NCBI RefSeq assembly: GCF_002099195.1
Contig: NZ_NBYX01000003.1
Span: forward strand, 1 to 64,000
DNA: 64,000 nt
Reading direction: 5' to 3'
Origin: Burkholderia puraquae
GTDB taxonomy: Bacteria > Pseudomonadota > Gammaproteobacteria > Burkholderiales > Burkholderiaceae
The notes beneath the pieces were generated by a model. That model had not been told where the DNA came from and searched no databases. It saw only the letters and a program-made list of their open reading frames with translations. The translations under genes and the position numbers were made by a program. Positions within the stretch are counted from its first letter, which is position 1. Every line of letters starts with the position of its first letter. Positions 25,381 to 35,143 of this stretch are shown piece by piece.

Positions 25381-26708
25381 TGGAAAACTCTACGACGTTC
25401 ACGCAGGACAAGCCCGTCTCGCACGAAGGCTCCTCCCAGCCGCCGCGCATGGGTCGTCTCGCTGCCGCGAGCTCGATCGGCACCACGCTCGAATGGTTCG
25501 ATTTCACGATCTACAACCTGATGGCGGCGCTGGTGTTCAACACGATCTTCTTTCCGTCGTTCGATCCGATGACGGGCACCATCCTCGCCTTCTCAACCTA
25601 CGCCGTTGGCTATCTGTCGCGACCATTCGGTGGCATCGTATTCGGTCACCTGGGCGACAAGCTCGGCCGGCGATTCGTACTTGTTGCAACGCTCGTCATG
25701 ATGGGCGCGGCAACCGGAGCAATGGGATTGTTGCCGACCTATCAGGTGTGGGGTATCTGGAGTCCGATCTTGCTGGTCACGCTGAGGTTCCTGCAAGGTG
25801 CGGCAATCGGCGGCGAATGGGCGGGTGCCGTTCTGTTGTCTATGGAACACGGCGATCAACGCCACCGTGGACTCAATGCGTCGTTTGCCCAGGTCGGGCC
25901 GGCGTGCGGCACATTGCTCGGCGCGGGTTTTCTTGCCGCGTGCTCGGCGCTGTTGTCGACTCACGATTTCCAGACGTGGGGCTGGCGTATGCCGTTTCTC
26001 TCGAGCGCCGTTCTGGTGGCGTTCGGTCTGTGGTTGCGACGTGGCGTAGATGAAACGCCCATGTTCAAGCAACTGGAACGCCACAGACACAAGGCCCAAC
26101 TTCCGATCAAGGAAGTCGTCGTCGGACATTGGCGACGACTGCTGATCGCCGGTAGCGTGCGCATCGGTTCCGATCTCGTCTACGGTCTCCTGATCGTCTT
26201 CACACTCACCTATATCACGACCATTCTGCATTTGCCACGCTCGCTCGCGCTCGTCGCGACCATGCTCGGCTCTGTATTACATGCAATCTGTGTCCCGATC
26301 TTCGGCGGCTTGTCCGACCGGCTGGGTCGACGCATCGTATATGGCGCAGGCGCCGTGCTGTCGATCGCATGGGCGTTCGCATACTTCGCACTGATGGACT
26401 CGCGCCAGCCCGCCAACATATGCGTCGCGGTGGTGATCGGCATGCTCTTCCAGGCAATGATGTACGGACCGCAAGCTTCATTCGTCACGGAACAGTTTCC
26501 GACCCGTGTCCGCTATGCCGGAGCTTCGCTCGCGGCAACGCTCGGCGGCATCGTCGGTGGCGCGTTCGGGCCGTTGGCCTTCGCCGCCCTATACAAGGCG
26601 TATCTGTCGGTCACGCCCATCGCGCTATACGTCGGCGCCGGCCTTGCCATCACGCTCGCAGCCCTGTATGCGGCCCGCGAAACCGCCCGCAAACCCCTCC
26701 AGGAATGA
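25380..26708 (+). CDS. MFS transporter, metabolite:H+ symporter (MHS) family
   Basis: 442 residues, start codon overlapping the previous stop. The MHS family hallmark ASSIGTTLEWFDFTIYN leads into helix 1, FGHLGDKLGRRFVL is the loop 2-3 signature, RFLQGAAIGGEWAGAVLL helix 4, and FGGLSDRLGRRIVYG the second-half repeat. About 12 spans can be counted. Relatives (KgtP, ProP, ShiA, CitA) import organic acids and compatible solutes with protons. In an operon with 5-oxoprolinase genes it may take up 5-oxoproline or another lactam or carboxylic acid. Confidence 0.88.
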   Translation: MENSTTFTQDKPVSHEGSSQPPRMGRLAAASSIGTTLEWFDFTIYNLMAALVFNTIFFPSFDPMTGTILAFSTYAVGYLSRPFGGIVFGHLGDKLGRRFVLVATLVMMGAATGAMGLLPTYQVWGIWSPILLVTLRFLQGAAIGGEWAGAVLLSMEHGDQRHRGLNASFAQVGPACGTLLGAGFLAACSALLSTHDFQTWGWRMPFLSSAVLVAFGLWLRRGVDETPMFKQLERHRHKAQLPIKEVVVGHWRRLLIAGSVRIGSDLVYGLLIVFTLTYITTILHLPRSLALVATMLGSVLHAICVPIFGGLSDRLGRRIVYGAGAVLSIAWAFAYFALMDSRQPANICVAVVIGMLFQAMMYGPQASFVTEQFPTRVRYAGASLAATLGGIVGGAFGPLAFAALYKAYLSVTPIALYVGAGLAITLAALYAARETARKPLQE

Positions 26709-26766
26709 CGAAGCGAACCGCGGCACATGCCGCCCACTCGTCCGAACTAGCAAGCTGAGCGACGAA

Positions 26767-27483
26767 ATGAACCGAATGACCTCTCCTGCCGAACTCATGG
26801 CGCCCAATTGTCGACCTCCAGCTGAACCTCGTGTTCATGCGGCCGGGGCTGGCGCGATCCTGTTCGATCCATCGAACGGTCCCTTCGATCCCGAACTGCA
26901 GCAGCGACTTTTCGCACTAGCACAGCGAATCCGCTCGCTAGGCGACGCGGATCGATCACGGGAGCTGGTGTTGGGCGTCAACAATCTCCTGTTCGTTTTC
27001 GACCCGCTGTCACTTCCTCCTTGTGAGGCTGGCGAGTTGATGGTCAGGCTCTGGGAAACGACGGAACCGCTCGTTCAGCTCGGCCGCGAGATCGAGATTC
27101 CCGTCGTATATGGCGGCGAAGCCGGTGAGGATTTACGCGACCTGGCAGCAGGCGCGCTGATGGATGTCCGCGAATACATCCGACGTCACGCCGAAGCGGA
27201 GTACAGCGTGGCGAGTATCGGCTCCATGCCAGGTTTCGCGTACATGACGGGATTGCCACTGGAATTGAGTGTGCCAAGACGTAAGGTGCCGCGAATGAAG
27301 ATCCCGGCCGGCACGGTCATCGTTGGCGGTGCGCAGGCCGGTGTCATGCCATGCACGGCGCCGTCCGGATGGCACCTGCTGGGTAGGACCACGCTTGAAA
27401 TGTTTAACGTGAACCGCAACCCGGTCTGCTTGTTGTCGCCGGGCGACCGGGTTCGATTCAGCGTAGCGAGGATTGAACTGTGA
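26767..27483 (+). CDS. pxpB: 5-oxoprolinase subunit B (KipI-like)
   Basis: 238 residues. The core of the KipI/PxpB family is present: SLPPCEAGELMVRL, EIPVVYGGEAGEDLRDLAA, HAEAEYSVASIGSMPGFAYMTGLP, VPRRKVPRMKIPAGTVIVGGAQAGVMPCTAPSGW and SPGDRVRFSVARI. PxpABC hydrolyses 5-oxo-L-proline to glutamate using ATP. The N-terminus is about 30 residues longer than I expect and an alternative ATG exists three codons downstream. It overlaps pxpC directly (stop at 27483). Confidence 0.88.
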   Translation: MNRMTSPAELMAPNCRPPAEPRVHAAGAGAILFDPSNGPFDPELQQRLFALAQRIRSLGDADRSRELVLGVNNLLFVFDPLSLPPCEAGELMVRLWETTEPLVQLGREIEIPVVYGGEAGEDLRDLAAGALMDVREYIRRHAEAEYSVASIGSMPGFAYMTGLPLELSVPRRKVPRMKIPAGTVIVGGAQAGVMPCTAPSGWHLLGRTTLEMFNVNRNPVCLLSPGDRVRFSVARIEL

Positions 27484-28460
27484 TGGAAGTACTGTCGAAT
27501 GGCGCCGCGAACCTCATCCAGGATCTCGGTCGGCGCGGACACCTTGACAGCGGGATCAGCCGTGGCGGTGCGATGGACACCATGGCGCTCACGCTTGCCA
27601 ACGCGATGGTCGGCAACGATCCCGGTGCAGCCGGCATCGAGGTCAACATGTTCCCGTTCCGGCTGCGATTTCAGGAGGATACCGATTTCGCGACGACCGG
27701 TGCCGACTGCACCGTCCGCCTCGATGATCTGACGCTCTCGCCATGGTGGCGTCGCTCGGCCAAGGCTGGGCAAACCGTCGTTATCGAACATCCCAGGAGA
27801 GGCGCGCGCGCGTATCTTGCGATCGATGGCGGAATCGATATCGAGCCGGTTCTGGGATCCGAATCGACCGATCTCAAAGGCGGCTTCGGGGGGATGGAGG
27901 GGCGAGGCCTGAAACGCGGCGACGTGCTGAAGGTACGAAGCCGCGACACTCCTCCAGTCAGCAAGGCATCCGGGCTCGGCATCGTTCCGCAACGCCTACC
28001 TTCATTCATGCAGGAACTGTCGAACGGCTGCGTGACCGTCAGGTTCTTGCCAGGCGCCGAGTATGACCGCTTTACGGTATCGGCCCGTGCCGCGTTCGGG
28101 CAAACGGAATATGAAGTGACGGCGGAGGCCAATCGAGTGGGGTATCGCCTCAGCGGCCCACTGCTCCCGCTGATCGAGCACATTGAACTGCTGTCGCACG
28201 GCATCGTCCCGGGCACGGTTCAGGTTCCGTCATCCGGGCAGCCGATCGTTCAGATGGCGGAAGCCAATACATGTGGCGGATACCCGAAGATCGCGACCGT
28301 CATTGAGGCCGATCTCTGGAAACTCGCGCAGGCGCCCGTCGGATGCCGTATCCGCTTTCAAGTAACGGACGTAAAAACGGCCGTCAACGCATTGCGGGAG
28401 CAGGCCGACGAATATGCCCGCATCCGCAGCAATCTTTCGATGATGGCTGATCGAGGCTGA
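27483..28460 (+). CDS. pxpC: 5-oxoprolinase subunit C (KipA/biotin-dependent carboxyltransferase-like)
   Basis: 325 residues; a GTG one codon earlier is an alternative start. Family motifs include NGAANLIQDLGRRGHLDSGISRGGAMDTMALTLANAMVGND, LAIDGGIDIEPVLGSES and EANRVGYRLSGP. This half of the KipI/KipA pair is homologous to the C-terminal domain of urea carboxylase. That makes the biotin carboxylase and BCCP genes just downstream notable: the set could work as a biotin-linked lactam or amide carboxylase in place of the simple ATP-dependent oxoprolinase. Confidence 0.88.
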   Translation: MEVLSNGAANLIQDLGRRGHLDSGISRGGAMDTMALTLANAMVGNDPGAAGIEVNMFPFRLRFQEDTDFATTGADCTVRLDDLTLSPWWRRSAKAGQTVVIEHPRRGARAYLAIDGGIDIEPVLGSESTDLKGGFGGMEGRGLKRGDVLKVRSRDTPPVSKASGLGIVPQRLPSFMQELSNGCVTVRFLPGAEYDRFTVSARAAFGQTEYEVTAEANRVGYRLSGPLLPLIEHIELLSHGIVPGTVQVPSSGQPIVQMAEANTCGGYPKIATVIEADLWKLAQAPVGCRIRFQVTDVKTAVNALREQADEYARIRSNLSMMADRG

Positions 28461-28503
28461 CAATGGCGCTCGCCATCGTAGCTTTCCGACGAGGACATGA
28501 ACC

Positions 28504-29277
28504 ATGACTACGAGACAACACATTGAAGTCGACCTGAATTCCGACATGGGCGAAGGCTTTGGTCGCTACCGAATGGGGGATGACGACGCCATCCTGAATA
28601 TCGTGACGTCGGCCAACATCGCGTGTGGCCTGCATGCCGGCGACCCCGAGATCATGGCACGCACGTTTGCAATGGCCAAAGAACGCGGCGTCGCCGTCGG
28701 CGCGCATCCAGGCTTTCCCGACGTATGGGGTTTCGGCCGTCGTGTCATTCCATTCAGTATCGGTGAAATCGAACGCCTGATCGCTTATCAGATTGGCGCG
28801 GCCGAGGCGCTCGCCCGTTACGCCGGTCATCGCGTCACATACGTGAAAGCTCACGGCGCACTCGGGAACATGACACAAACGGACGAGGATGTCGCCATGG
28901 CAATCGCTCGTGCGATCAAGGCCGTAAATCCCGAGCTGATCTGCATGACGTTTTCCGGTGCCGTGATGGAGCGCGTATGCCGCGACATGGGCCTGCGCGT
29001 GCGTAGCGAAGTGTTCGCCGATCGCGCCTATGACGAGGAAGGCCATCTGCTGTCGCGAAAATCGCCCGGTGCGGTCCTGCACGATGCCGGCCAAGCTGCG
29101 GCACGGATGCTTCGGATGATTCAGGCAGGTGCGATCGAAACTGTATCGGGAAGGATGCTGAAGGTACCGATCGATACGATCTGCGTGCACAGCGACACGC
29201 CGGGTGCGATTGACATGGCCGCCCGTGTTCGCGCCACGCTCGAACAGGCCGGCATTTCCGTCAAGGCATTCAGCTGA
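28504..29277 (+). CDS. pxpA: 5-oxoprolinase subunit A (LamB/YcsF family)
   Basis: 257 residues. The N-terminus EVDLNSDMGEGFGRY with ASANIACGLHAGDP-type wording (TSANIACGLHAGDPEIM), GVAVGAHPGFPDVWGFGRR and VKAHGALGNM are the standard LamB/YcsF blocks with conserved His and Asp residues of the seven-stranded barrel. In PxpABC this subunit likely carries the hydrolytic metal-type site. It is followed after 7 bp by the BCCP gene. Confidence 0.9.
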   Translation: MTTRQHIEVDLNSDMGEGFGRYRMGDDDAILNIVTSANIACGLHAGDPEIMARTFAMAKERGVAVGAHPGFPDVWGFGRRVIPFSIGEIERLIAYQIGAAEALARYAGHRVTYVKAHGALGNMTQTDEDVAMAIARAIKAVNPELICMTFSGAVMERVCRDMGLRVRSEVFADRAYDEEGHLLSRKSPGAVLHDAGQAAARMLRMIQAGAIETVSGRMLKVPIDTICVHSDTPGAIDMAARVRATLEQAGISVKAFS

Positions 29278-29284
29278 GGCCTGC

Positions 29285-29728
29285 ATGGATCACGACTTTA
29301 TCAATGACATTGTCGCACTGCTTGAACGCACGTCCGTCAGCGTAATCGACTATACGAACGGTGATCGGCGGATCAGGCTCGTGCGCAGCCATCGCGCGAC
29401 CGGGAATGCGCCAGCCGATCCGCCTGTGCAGAATCCCGCGCATACGGTTGTCGATGCAAACGGCGCGACGAGCACCGACAGTACGCGCAGGCATACGATC
29501 GACGCGGGCATGGTCGGAACCTTCTACCGCGCCCCGGGTCCGAACCAACCGCCGTTCGCGTCTCCAGGTGATCGCGTCCAGGCAGGCATGACGCTGGGAC
29601 TCGTCGAGGCAATGAAGCTACTGAATCCGATCGAAGCCGACTGCGACGGACTGCTAGCCGAGATTCTCGTCTCGGACGGCGCCCCCGTTGCTCACGACAC
29701 CCCGCTTTTCGTCATTGACCCTGCATAG
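29285..29728 (+). CDS. accB: Biotin carboxyl carrier protein
   Basis: 147 residues. An N-terminal helix ([29 protein letters not shown]) and a Pro/Ala-rich linker are followed by the biotinyl domain: [25 protein letters not shown], then [16 protein letters not shown], where the Lys of EAMKLL is the biotinylation site. It matches the normal AccB layout but is an extra, operon-linked copy. It pairs with the biotin carboxylase that starts 7 bp later. Confidence 0.9.
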   Translation: MDHDFINDIVALLERTSVSVIDYTNGDRRIRLVRSHRATGNAPADPPVQNPAHTVVDANGATSTDSTRRHTIDAGMVGTFYRAPGPNQPPFASPGDRVQAGMTLGLVEAMKLLNPIEADCDGLLAEILVSDGAPVAHDTPLFVIDPA

Positions 29729-29735
29729 AGACCCA

Positions 29736-31100
29736 ATGTTCGATACCGTACTGATCGCCAATCGCGGCGAAATCGCGTTACGCGTGCTACGCGCGTGCCG
29801 CGCCCTCGGCCTCAAGACTGTCGCTGTCCATTCGGAAGCCGATACGGATCTCCGCCATGTTCAATTGGCGGATGACGCGCTGTGCATCGGACCACCGCCG
29901 TCGTCCCGGAGTTATCTGCGAGCGAACGAGATTCTGATCGCCGCGCGCCTGATGAACGCCGATGCGATCCATCCCGGTTACGGCTTCCTGTCCGAAAATG
30001 CCGACTTTTCCGCGGCTGTCGAGCGGGCCGGACTCACGTTCATCGGCCCGAGCTCGGATGCGATTCGCATGATGGGAGACAAGGTCAGCGCGAAGCGCGA
30101 GATGCAAGCCGCCGGCGTGCCGTGCGTACCAGGCTCCGAGGGCGCACTACCGACGGATGAGCAACTCATCGTCGACATGGCGCGCACCGTCGGCTATCCG
30201 TTGATCGTCAAGGCAGCCGGCGGCGGCGGTGGCAGAGGCATGCGGGTCATCCGAGAGCCGGCCGACCTGCTGTCGGCCGTGTCGACGACGCGCGAAGAAG
30301 CCGCAGCGGCGTTCGGCAATTCGGCTGTCTATCTCGAGCGCTTTCTCGAACATCCGCGTCATATCGAAATTCAGGTGGTCGCCGATATGCACGGCCACGC
30401 GGTCTGGCTCGGCGAACGGGATTGCTCGATGCAACGCCGTCATCAGAAGGTGATCGAGGAGTCGCCAGCGCCGGGCATTTCCCGAAGCGAGATCGCACGC
30501 ATCGGCGCCCTGTGCACGCAGGCATGTTTGCGCATCGGCTATCACGGCGCTGGCACGTTCGAGTTTCTCTACGAAGATGGCGCGTTCTACTTCATCGAGA
30601 TGAATACCCGCGTACAAGTTGAACATCCGGTCACGGAGATGGTGACCGGCGTCGACATCGTAACTGAACAGATCCGCATCGCAATGGGCGAGCCCCTGTC
30701 CTTCTCACAAGAAGACATCGAGCCGCGTGGCCATGCGATCGAATGTCGTCTGACGGCCGAGCATCCCTGGACGTTCGCACCGTCGCCCGGACGCGTCGAT
30801 TCGTGGATCGCACCGGGTGGCCCCGGAATCCGCGTGGAATCGCATTTGTATCCTGGATACGAGATCCCGCCGCACTACGATTCGCTGATTGCGAAGCTGC
30901 TCGCCCACGGCCGTACTCGTGACGAGGCCATCGCACGGATGCGCGTCGCGCTGGACGAGATCGTGATCAGTGGCATCGACACGTCGGTGCCGCTTCATCA
31001 AGAGTTGATGAAAGAACCGTCGTTCGTTGAAGGTGGATTCGATATCCACCATCTCGAACGCCTCGTCGCAAACGGCGCGTTAAATGGAGCGGAAAGATGA
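29736..31100 (+). CDS. accC: Biotin carboxylase (acetyl-CoA carboxylase type)
   Basis: 454 residues. [24 protein letters not shown] opens the N-domain. [13 protein letters not shown], the ATP-grasp glycine loop [36 protein letters not shown] and [24 protein letters not shown] give the complete set of ATP, bicarbonate and biotin contacts, including catalytic Glu/Arg. It carboxylates the biotin on the adjacent BCCP with ATP. No carboxyltransferase alpha or beta gene is present; the KipA-like pxpC is the only candidate for the second half-reaction, which suggests a specialised carboxylase. Confidence 0.92.
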   Translation: MFDTVLIANRGEIALRVLRACRALGLKTVAVHSEADTDLRHVQLADDALCIGPPPSSRSYLRANEILIAARLMNADAIHPGYGFLSENADFSAAVERAGLTFIGPSSDAIRMMGDKVSAKREMQAAGVPCVPGSEGALPTDEQLIVDMARTVGYPLIVKAAGGGGGRGMRVIREPADLLSAVSTTREEAAAAFGNSAVYLERFLEHPRHIEIQVVADMHGHAVWLGERDCSMQRRHQKVIEESPAPGISRSEIARIGALCTQACLRIGYHGAGTFEFLYEDGAFYFIEMNTRVQVEHPVTEMVTGVDIVTEQIRIAMGEPLSFSQEDIEPRGHAIECRLTAEHPWTFAPSPGRVDSWIAPGGPGIRVESHLYPGYEIPPHYDSLIAKLLAHGRTRDEAIARMRVALDEIVISGIDTSVPLHQELMKEPSFVEGGFDIHHLERLVANGALNGAER

Positions 31101-31528
31101 CAGACCTTCAAGACATCGAGCGACTGATTGTGACGCTGCAGTCCGCGGGGGTCTCGGAATGTGTTTATACGGCCGGCGATCAAACTATCCGGTTGGAATT
31201 CGATCGACACACGTCGACCATTGCGAACGAGCATCGCGAGTCCTCTGGCACCGAGATGTTAGCAGCCGTTTCACCCTTGCCCGGCTATGTTCGCGCGCCG
31301 TGCTGCGGGCGCTTTATGCGCACCCATCCGTTGCTTGACCACCAGATGGCCGATACGGACGCGGTTGTGATCGAGGGACAACATATCGCCTACATCGAGG
31401 TCGACTCCGTGCTGTTCCCTGTCGTCGCCCCATTTCACGGCCGTCTAGGCCGGATAGCCGTCGCTAACGGTGAAAGAATCGGCTATGGAGCGGCATTGAT
31501 CGAAATCGTGCGCAGTACCTTCGAATAA
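31097..31528 (+). CDS. Degenerate BCCP-like protein lacking the biotinylation lysine
   Basis: 143 residues, coupled to accC by an ATGA overlap. The layout copies AccB: an N-terminal helix ([32 protein letters not shown]), a linker, and a biotinyl/lipoyl-like fold ([22 protein letters not shown], then [32 protein letters not shown]). Where BCCPs have EAMK-M/L it reads EVDSVLF, so there is no Lys to biotinylate. It keeps the hammerhead glycine turn and hydrophobic strands, so it should fold. It could be a structural or regulatory partner of the carboxylase. Confidence 0.75.
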   Translation: MTDLQDIERLIVTLQSAGVSECVYTAGDQTIRLEFDRHTSTIANEHRESSGTEMLAAVSPLPGYVRAPCCGRFMRTHPLLDHQMADTDAVVIEGQHIAYIEVDSVLFPVVAPFHGRLGRIAVANGERIGYGAALIEIVRSTFE

Positions 31529-31570
31529 GGATGTGAAAATTCGCCCGAGTTTCAGGATCGGGTGATGCTG

Positions 31571-32160
31571 TCACGAGTCTCGCGACAACGTCGCGAGCGC
31601 TGCACGCTTCGCAAACTTGATCGCGGTAATATCCTGCTGGACAGTCACAACTGCCAGTGCGCCGTCATAGATCAGTGCCAGAGTTGCCGCCAATTCGCGC
31701 CGCTGGGCTGGCGTGACGGGAAAATCTACAATGGCCTCCTCGAATACCCCCTTGATCGCGTCCTTGTGGGACTTGACGGCCGCATGAATCAGACCGGATT
31801 CGAGATGTTCCGCCTGGGCACGCAAAAAGGCGCAACCACGAAATCCGTGGCGGGCCACGATAGCCAATCTGTCGAAAATACTAACCGCGCGCGCGATCGG
31901 ATCGTCTCCTGCTGCTGCGATCGTATCGCGAATCTCCGATAACGCCGTGGCCTTCCTACCTTCGAGATAGGCCAGAACAAGTTCCTCCTTGTTCGGGAGC
32001 TGACGGCACCACAAAAACCCGTTCCGCAGCGCGCGAAATGCTCTACTCCTCGCATACCACGGCCTCAGCGAGAAGATATCGGGCTGCCATTTGGCCAATT
32101 CGCTACGCCTTTCGGGCGCGCGCTTGTCTCTAAGTCGGTCCGCGCGGCATTCCGAAAGTC
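31571..32160 (-). pseudogene. TetR-family regulator with a destroyed DNA-binding domain
   Basis: The C-terminal three quarters is coherent: QLPNKEELVLAYLEGRKATALSEIRDTI, FRGCAFLRAQAEH, then helices to the end, as in TetR proteins. Upstream in the same frame RADRLRDKRAPERRSELAK looks like a TetR N-terminus. Between them, where the helix-turn-helix should be, the frame reads unrelated residues (WQPDIFSLRPWYARSRAF). Homology-like segments (MAARYLLAE, SISRAAE) appear in another frame with stops. Several indels therefore appear to have scrambled the HTH. An ATG at 32098 could start 175 residues without a DNA-binding domain. Confidence 0.6.
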
Positions 32161-32220
32161 AGAGCGATATATCCGGTTGATCTGCGGAGCGTCGGACTAT
32201 CGACACACCGGTAGTACGCA

Positions 32221-33126
32221 CTAACCCCGGGGATCGATTTGATCGGAATGCTCCGCCAGAAAATCGATGAAGGACCGTACCTTGGCGGACAGATACTTGC
32301 GACTTGGATAGACGGCATGAAGCGTCGTGCCGACCGTAATCATATCCGGCAGGACCTCCTTCAGTTTCCCTTGTGCCACATCATCCTGGACCATCCAGGT
32401 GGGTAAAAAAGCCAGCCCCATACCATGGAGCGCAGCCATATGGAGAAGGGTCTCGTTCTCGCTCTGCATCACGGTGCGGAAGGTCACGGTATGTCGACCA
32501 TCCGCATTGTCGAAAGTCACGCGGTCATTCAACGCCATTCCGCTGTATCGCAGCAGTGCATGGCCATTCAAGTCGGCAATTTTCTTCGGACGGCCAGAAC
32601 GTCTCAAATACGCGGGCGATGCTACGAGACAGAACCGGACTTGCATGATCGGCCGTGCAACCAGCCCTGGATCGAGCCGCTCGGGTGCCGTCGCGCGTAG
32701 AGCAAGATCGAGCCCTTCATCGGCAAGATTCGCGATACGGCCGCTCAAGTCCATATCAAGACAAACGTCCGGATATCGTCGGTGATAGTCGGCCAACAAG
32801 GTTGAAAAACGCTGGCTCGCTACCCAGACGGGTGCGCTCAACCTGAGGGTACCGTGTGGCGTCAAGGTGGTGTTGCTGATTGCCGCCTCGACCTCGTCCA
32901 GCCCCTCCAGCATCCGCTTCGACAGATCGAAGTAGAGCGCACCAGCCTCCGTCAGGCTGACGTGGCGACTCGTCCGATTGAGCAATCGGTTACCAACGCT
33001 GCTCTCCAGGTGCATTACGTGCTTACTCACCATTGCCGGCGACAAACCCAACTTCTTGGCCGCGGCCGCAAAGCTACGATGATCCGCGACCGCGCAAAAC
33101 ACACGCATGCTAAGCAAAGTATCCAT
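32221..33126 (-). CDS. LysR-family regulator of the dioxygenase-fold operon
   Basis: 301 residues. HTH: FCAVADHRSFAAAAKKLGLSPAMVSKHVMHLESSVGNRLLNRTSRHVSLTEAG, typical of the CrgA/PA0477-like LysR subgroup. Effector domain: GTLRLSAPVWVASQRFSTLL, then LDLALRATAPERLDPGLVARP and AALHGMGLAFLPTWM. It is divergent from the DODA-like gene with a perfect inverted repeat between them, so it probably regulates that operon. Subgroup members often respond to quinones or aldehydes. Confidence 0.9.
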   Translation of the reverse strand: MDTLLSMRVFCAVADHRSFAAAAKKLGLSPAMVSKHVMHLESSVGNRLLNRTSRHVSLTEAGALYFDLSKRMLEGLDEVEAAISNTTLTPHGTLRLSAPVWVASQRFSTLLADYHRRYPDVCLDMDLSGRIANLADEGLDLALRATAPERLDPGLVARPIMQVRFCLVASPAYLRRSGRPKKIADLNGHALLRYSGMALNDRVTFDNADGRHTVTFRTVMQSENETLLHMAALHGMGLAFLPTWMVQDDVAQGKLKEVLPDMITVGTTLHAVYPSRKYLSAKVRSFIDFLAEHSDQIDPRG

Positions 33127-33153
33127 AGATCATAAACATAGCGGAAACGATGC

Positions 33154-33174
33154 ATCAACTCAACGGTCGTTGAT
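33154..33174. promoter_or_regulatory. Inverted repeat, probable LysR operator
   Basis: ATCAAC (33154-33159) and GTTGAT (33169-33174) are exact inverted copies separated by 9 bp, a spacing common for LysR boxes. GTTGATCAAC at 33169-33178 adds an overlapping 10-bp palindrome. Located 28 bp upstream of the LysR start. Confidence 0.6.
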
Positions 33175-33273
33175 CAACCATCAGGAAATCAGGATCCTTT
33201 CACCATGCGCCAACGACGGCCGTTCCAGAGACATCCAACCAACGCCAAGAGCGCTATTCCGAAGGTTAATCTG

Positions 33274-34110
33274 ATGAGCCAATACCGACTTCCGAGTTAC
33301 TTCGTCAGCCATGGCGGTGGCCCGTGGCCTTACATGACGGGCGCATTTCGCAGCAACTTTTCAAAGCTCGAACAATCGTTGCTGGACATGCGAGCGGAGT
33401 TAGGCGATCTGCCTAAGGCCGTGCTGATGGTCTCTGGCCATTGGGAAGAGGCCGGATTCGCTATCTCGTCCGCGGAGCGCCCGGGAATGGTCTACGACTA
33501 CTACGGTTTCCCCGACGAGCTTTATCACATCGAATATCGTGCCCCCGGTTCTGCCATGCTCGCGCGGCGTGTGCGCCATTTGTTACTGGCGGGCGGCATC
33601 GATGCACGCCTGGACCCGAACCGAGGCTTCGATCACGGCACCTTCAGCGTCATGAAGCCGTTGTATCCGGATGAAGATATTCCGGTGGTGCAGTTGTCAC
33701 TGGACCCTGGCTTCGATTCTGCCCGACATCTGACGGTCGGACGCGCATTGGCGCCGTTGCGCGACGAAGGCGTTCTGATCATCGGCAGCGGCCTGAGCTT
33801 CCATAACCTGCCCGCCATGCGCGATGCATCCGGGTACGAGCCGTCTCTGCATTTTGACACCTGGCTGCAACGCACGCTCGTGCATTCGCATTCGTCCGAG
33901 CGAGCGGCACTTCTCGTCGACTGGGACCAGGCACCCCACGCACGCGATGCGCATCCACGCGAAGATCATTTGCTTCCGTTGATGGTTGCAGTTGGTGCTG
34001 CATGGGACGAGCCAGGATCGACGATCTATCACCAGACCAACTTCGCAGGTGGGCTCACCGTTTCGAGCTTCCGCTTCGGCCATCCACCGACAACCGGTGG
34101 CGATCGCTGA
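33274..34110 (+). CDS. DODA-type extradiol dioxygenase-fold enzyme (YgiD-like), ligands intact
   Basis: 278 residues from the ATG at 33274. The class III extradiol LigB/DODA fold is marked by YFVSHGGGPW (first metal His), VMVSGHWEE-type MVSGHWEEAGF (second His), NRGFDHGTFSVMKPLYP, IGSGLSFHNL, and HPREDHLLPLMVAVGAA (late His). All His residues expected for the metal site and acid-base function are present. Relatives open catecholic rings such as DOPA, although YgiD-like proteins may have other physiological roles. First gene of a three-gene run with an MDR reductase and a degenerate twin, divergent from LysR. Confidence 0.85.
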   Translation: MSQYRLPSYFVSHGGGPWPYMTGAFRSNFSKLEQSLLDMRAELGDLPKAVLMVSGHWEEAGFAISSAERPGMVYDYYGFPDELYHIEYRAPGSAMLARRVRHLLLAGGIDARLDPNRGFDHGTFSVMKPLYPDEDIPVVQLSLDPGFDSARHLTVGRALAPLRDEGVLIIGSGLSFHNLPAMRDASGYEPSLHFDTWLQRTLVHSHSSERAALLVDWDQAPHARDAHPREDHLLPLMVAVGAAWDEPGSTIYHQTNFAGGLTVSSFRFGHPPTTGGDR

Positions 34111-34196
34111 GGCTCGACCATGCTTAAACGCATGAATCTTACGATTTACCGATCCAGCCACTCGGCAGATCGGCATCCCTTTTCTGGAGACCAGCG

Positions 34197-35102
34197 ATGA
34201 AAGCTTCAATTCTGAAGTCCTACGGCGGTACTGACCAGTTCTCGCTCGAAGATTTGCCGACCCCTGAACCCGGTGCGGGCGAGGTGCTGATCAACATCAA
34301 GGCTTCGGCGGTCAATCCCTTTGACCTCATTCTTCGTCAAGGCTTCATGGTTCAATACATCCCACTGCCGCTGCCGGCCGTGCTGGGGGGCGACGCCGCC
34401 GGAACTATCGCGGCACTTGGCACCGGCGTCAGCGGGTTCGCAATAGGCGACCGTGTCGTAGCCGATTTCGCCGCGAACGGAAAAGGTGCGCATGCCGAAT
34501 ATGGCGTGGTACCGGCCAGTTCTGTTGCCAGGTTGCCTGCAACGTTGAGCTTCGAGCAAGGGGCCGCGCTCGTCAAAGCCGGACTCACCGGTCGACAGGC
34601 AGTCGACGCGCTCGGGATTCAGGCTGGTGACCGAGTGCTGATCTCGGGTGCCCTCGGTGCCGTGGGACGCGCGGCGATCCAGTATCTCAAACTGCTCGGT
34701 GCCGAACCAGTGGCCGGAGTCCGCTTCGAGAGGCTCGATGAAGCGCGTAACGTAGCCGGTCACGCGTTGGATATCACTGTGCAACCAACAATCCAGTCCT
34801 TCGATTTCGCCATCAGCGCTGCGGCACCCGTCGCGCACAATCTCATCGGACACGTCCGCGACGGTGGGGTAATCGCCAGCATTGTCCCCGTGCCGCCTGC
34901 AGCGAATATCGACAACCATGTCACGATTCACGAGCTTTACCATCGCACCGACGTGGCCACACTAGACTCGGTGCTGGACGCCGCCGCGCGTGGCCTGCTG
35001 GTGATACCCGTTTCGCAAACATTCACGTTGGGACAAATTGGGGCGGCACATGATGCGGTCGCCGCCGGCGAAAAAGGGAAGGTTGTCATTCGCCATGATT
35101 GA
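34197..35102 (+). CDS. NADP-dependent MDR oxidoreductase (quinone reductase-like, zinc-free)
   Basis: 301 residues. MDR layout: GroES-like N-domain (EPGAGEVLINIKASAVNPFDLILRQG, LGGDAAGTIAALGTGV), then a Rossmann domain with ISGALGAVGRAAIQYLKLLGA. There are no structural-zinc cysteines and no catalytic Cys/His zinc site, so it belongs to the quinone oxidoreductase/enoyl reductase branch. It could reduce a quinone or enone formed from the substrate of the neighbouring dioxygenase-fold protein. A clear GGAG ribosome site lies just upstream. Confidence 0.87.
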   Translation: MKASILKSYGGTDQFSLEDLPTPEPGAGEVLINIKASAVNPFDLILRQGFMVQYIPLPLPAVLGGDAAGTIAALGTGVSGFAIGDRVVADFAANGKGAHAEYGVVPASSVARLPATLSFEQGAALVKAGLTGRQAVDALGIQAGDRVLISGALGAVGRAAIQYLKLLGAEPVAGVRFERLDEARNVAGHALDITVQPTIQSFDFAISAAAPVAHNLIGHVRDGGVIASIVPVPPAANIDNHVTIHELYHRTDVATLDSVLDAAARGLLVIPVSQTFTLGQIGAAHDAVAAGEKGKVVIRHD

Positions 35103-35143
35103 GGTCTCCTCATTTGAAGAGGCATACGTCTCGAACTATCAAA

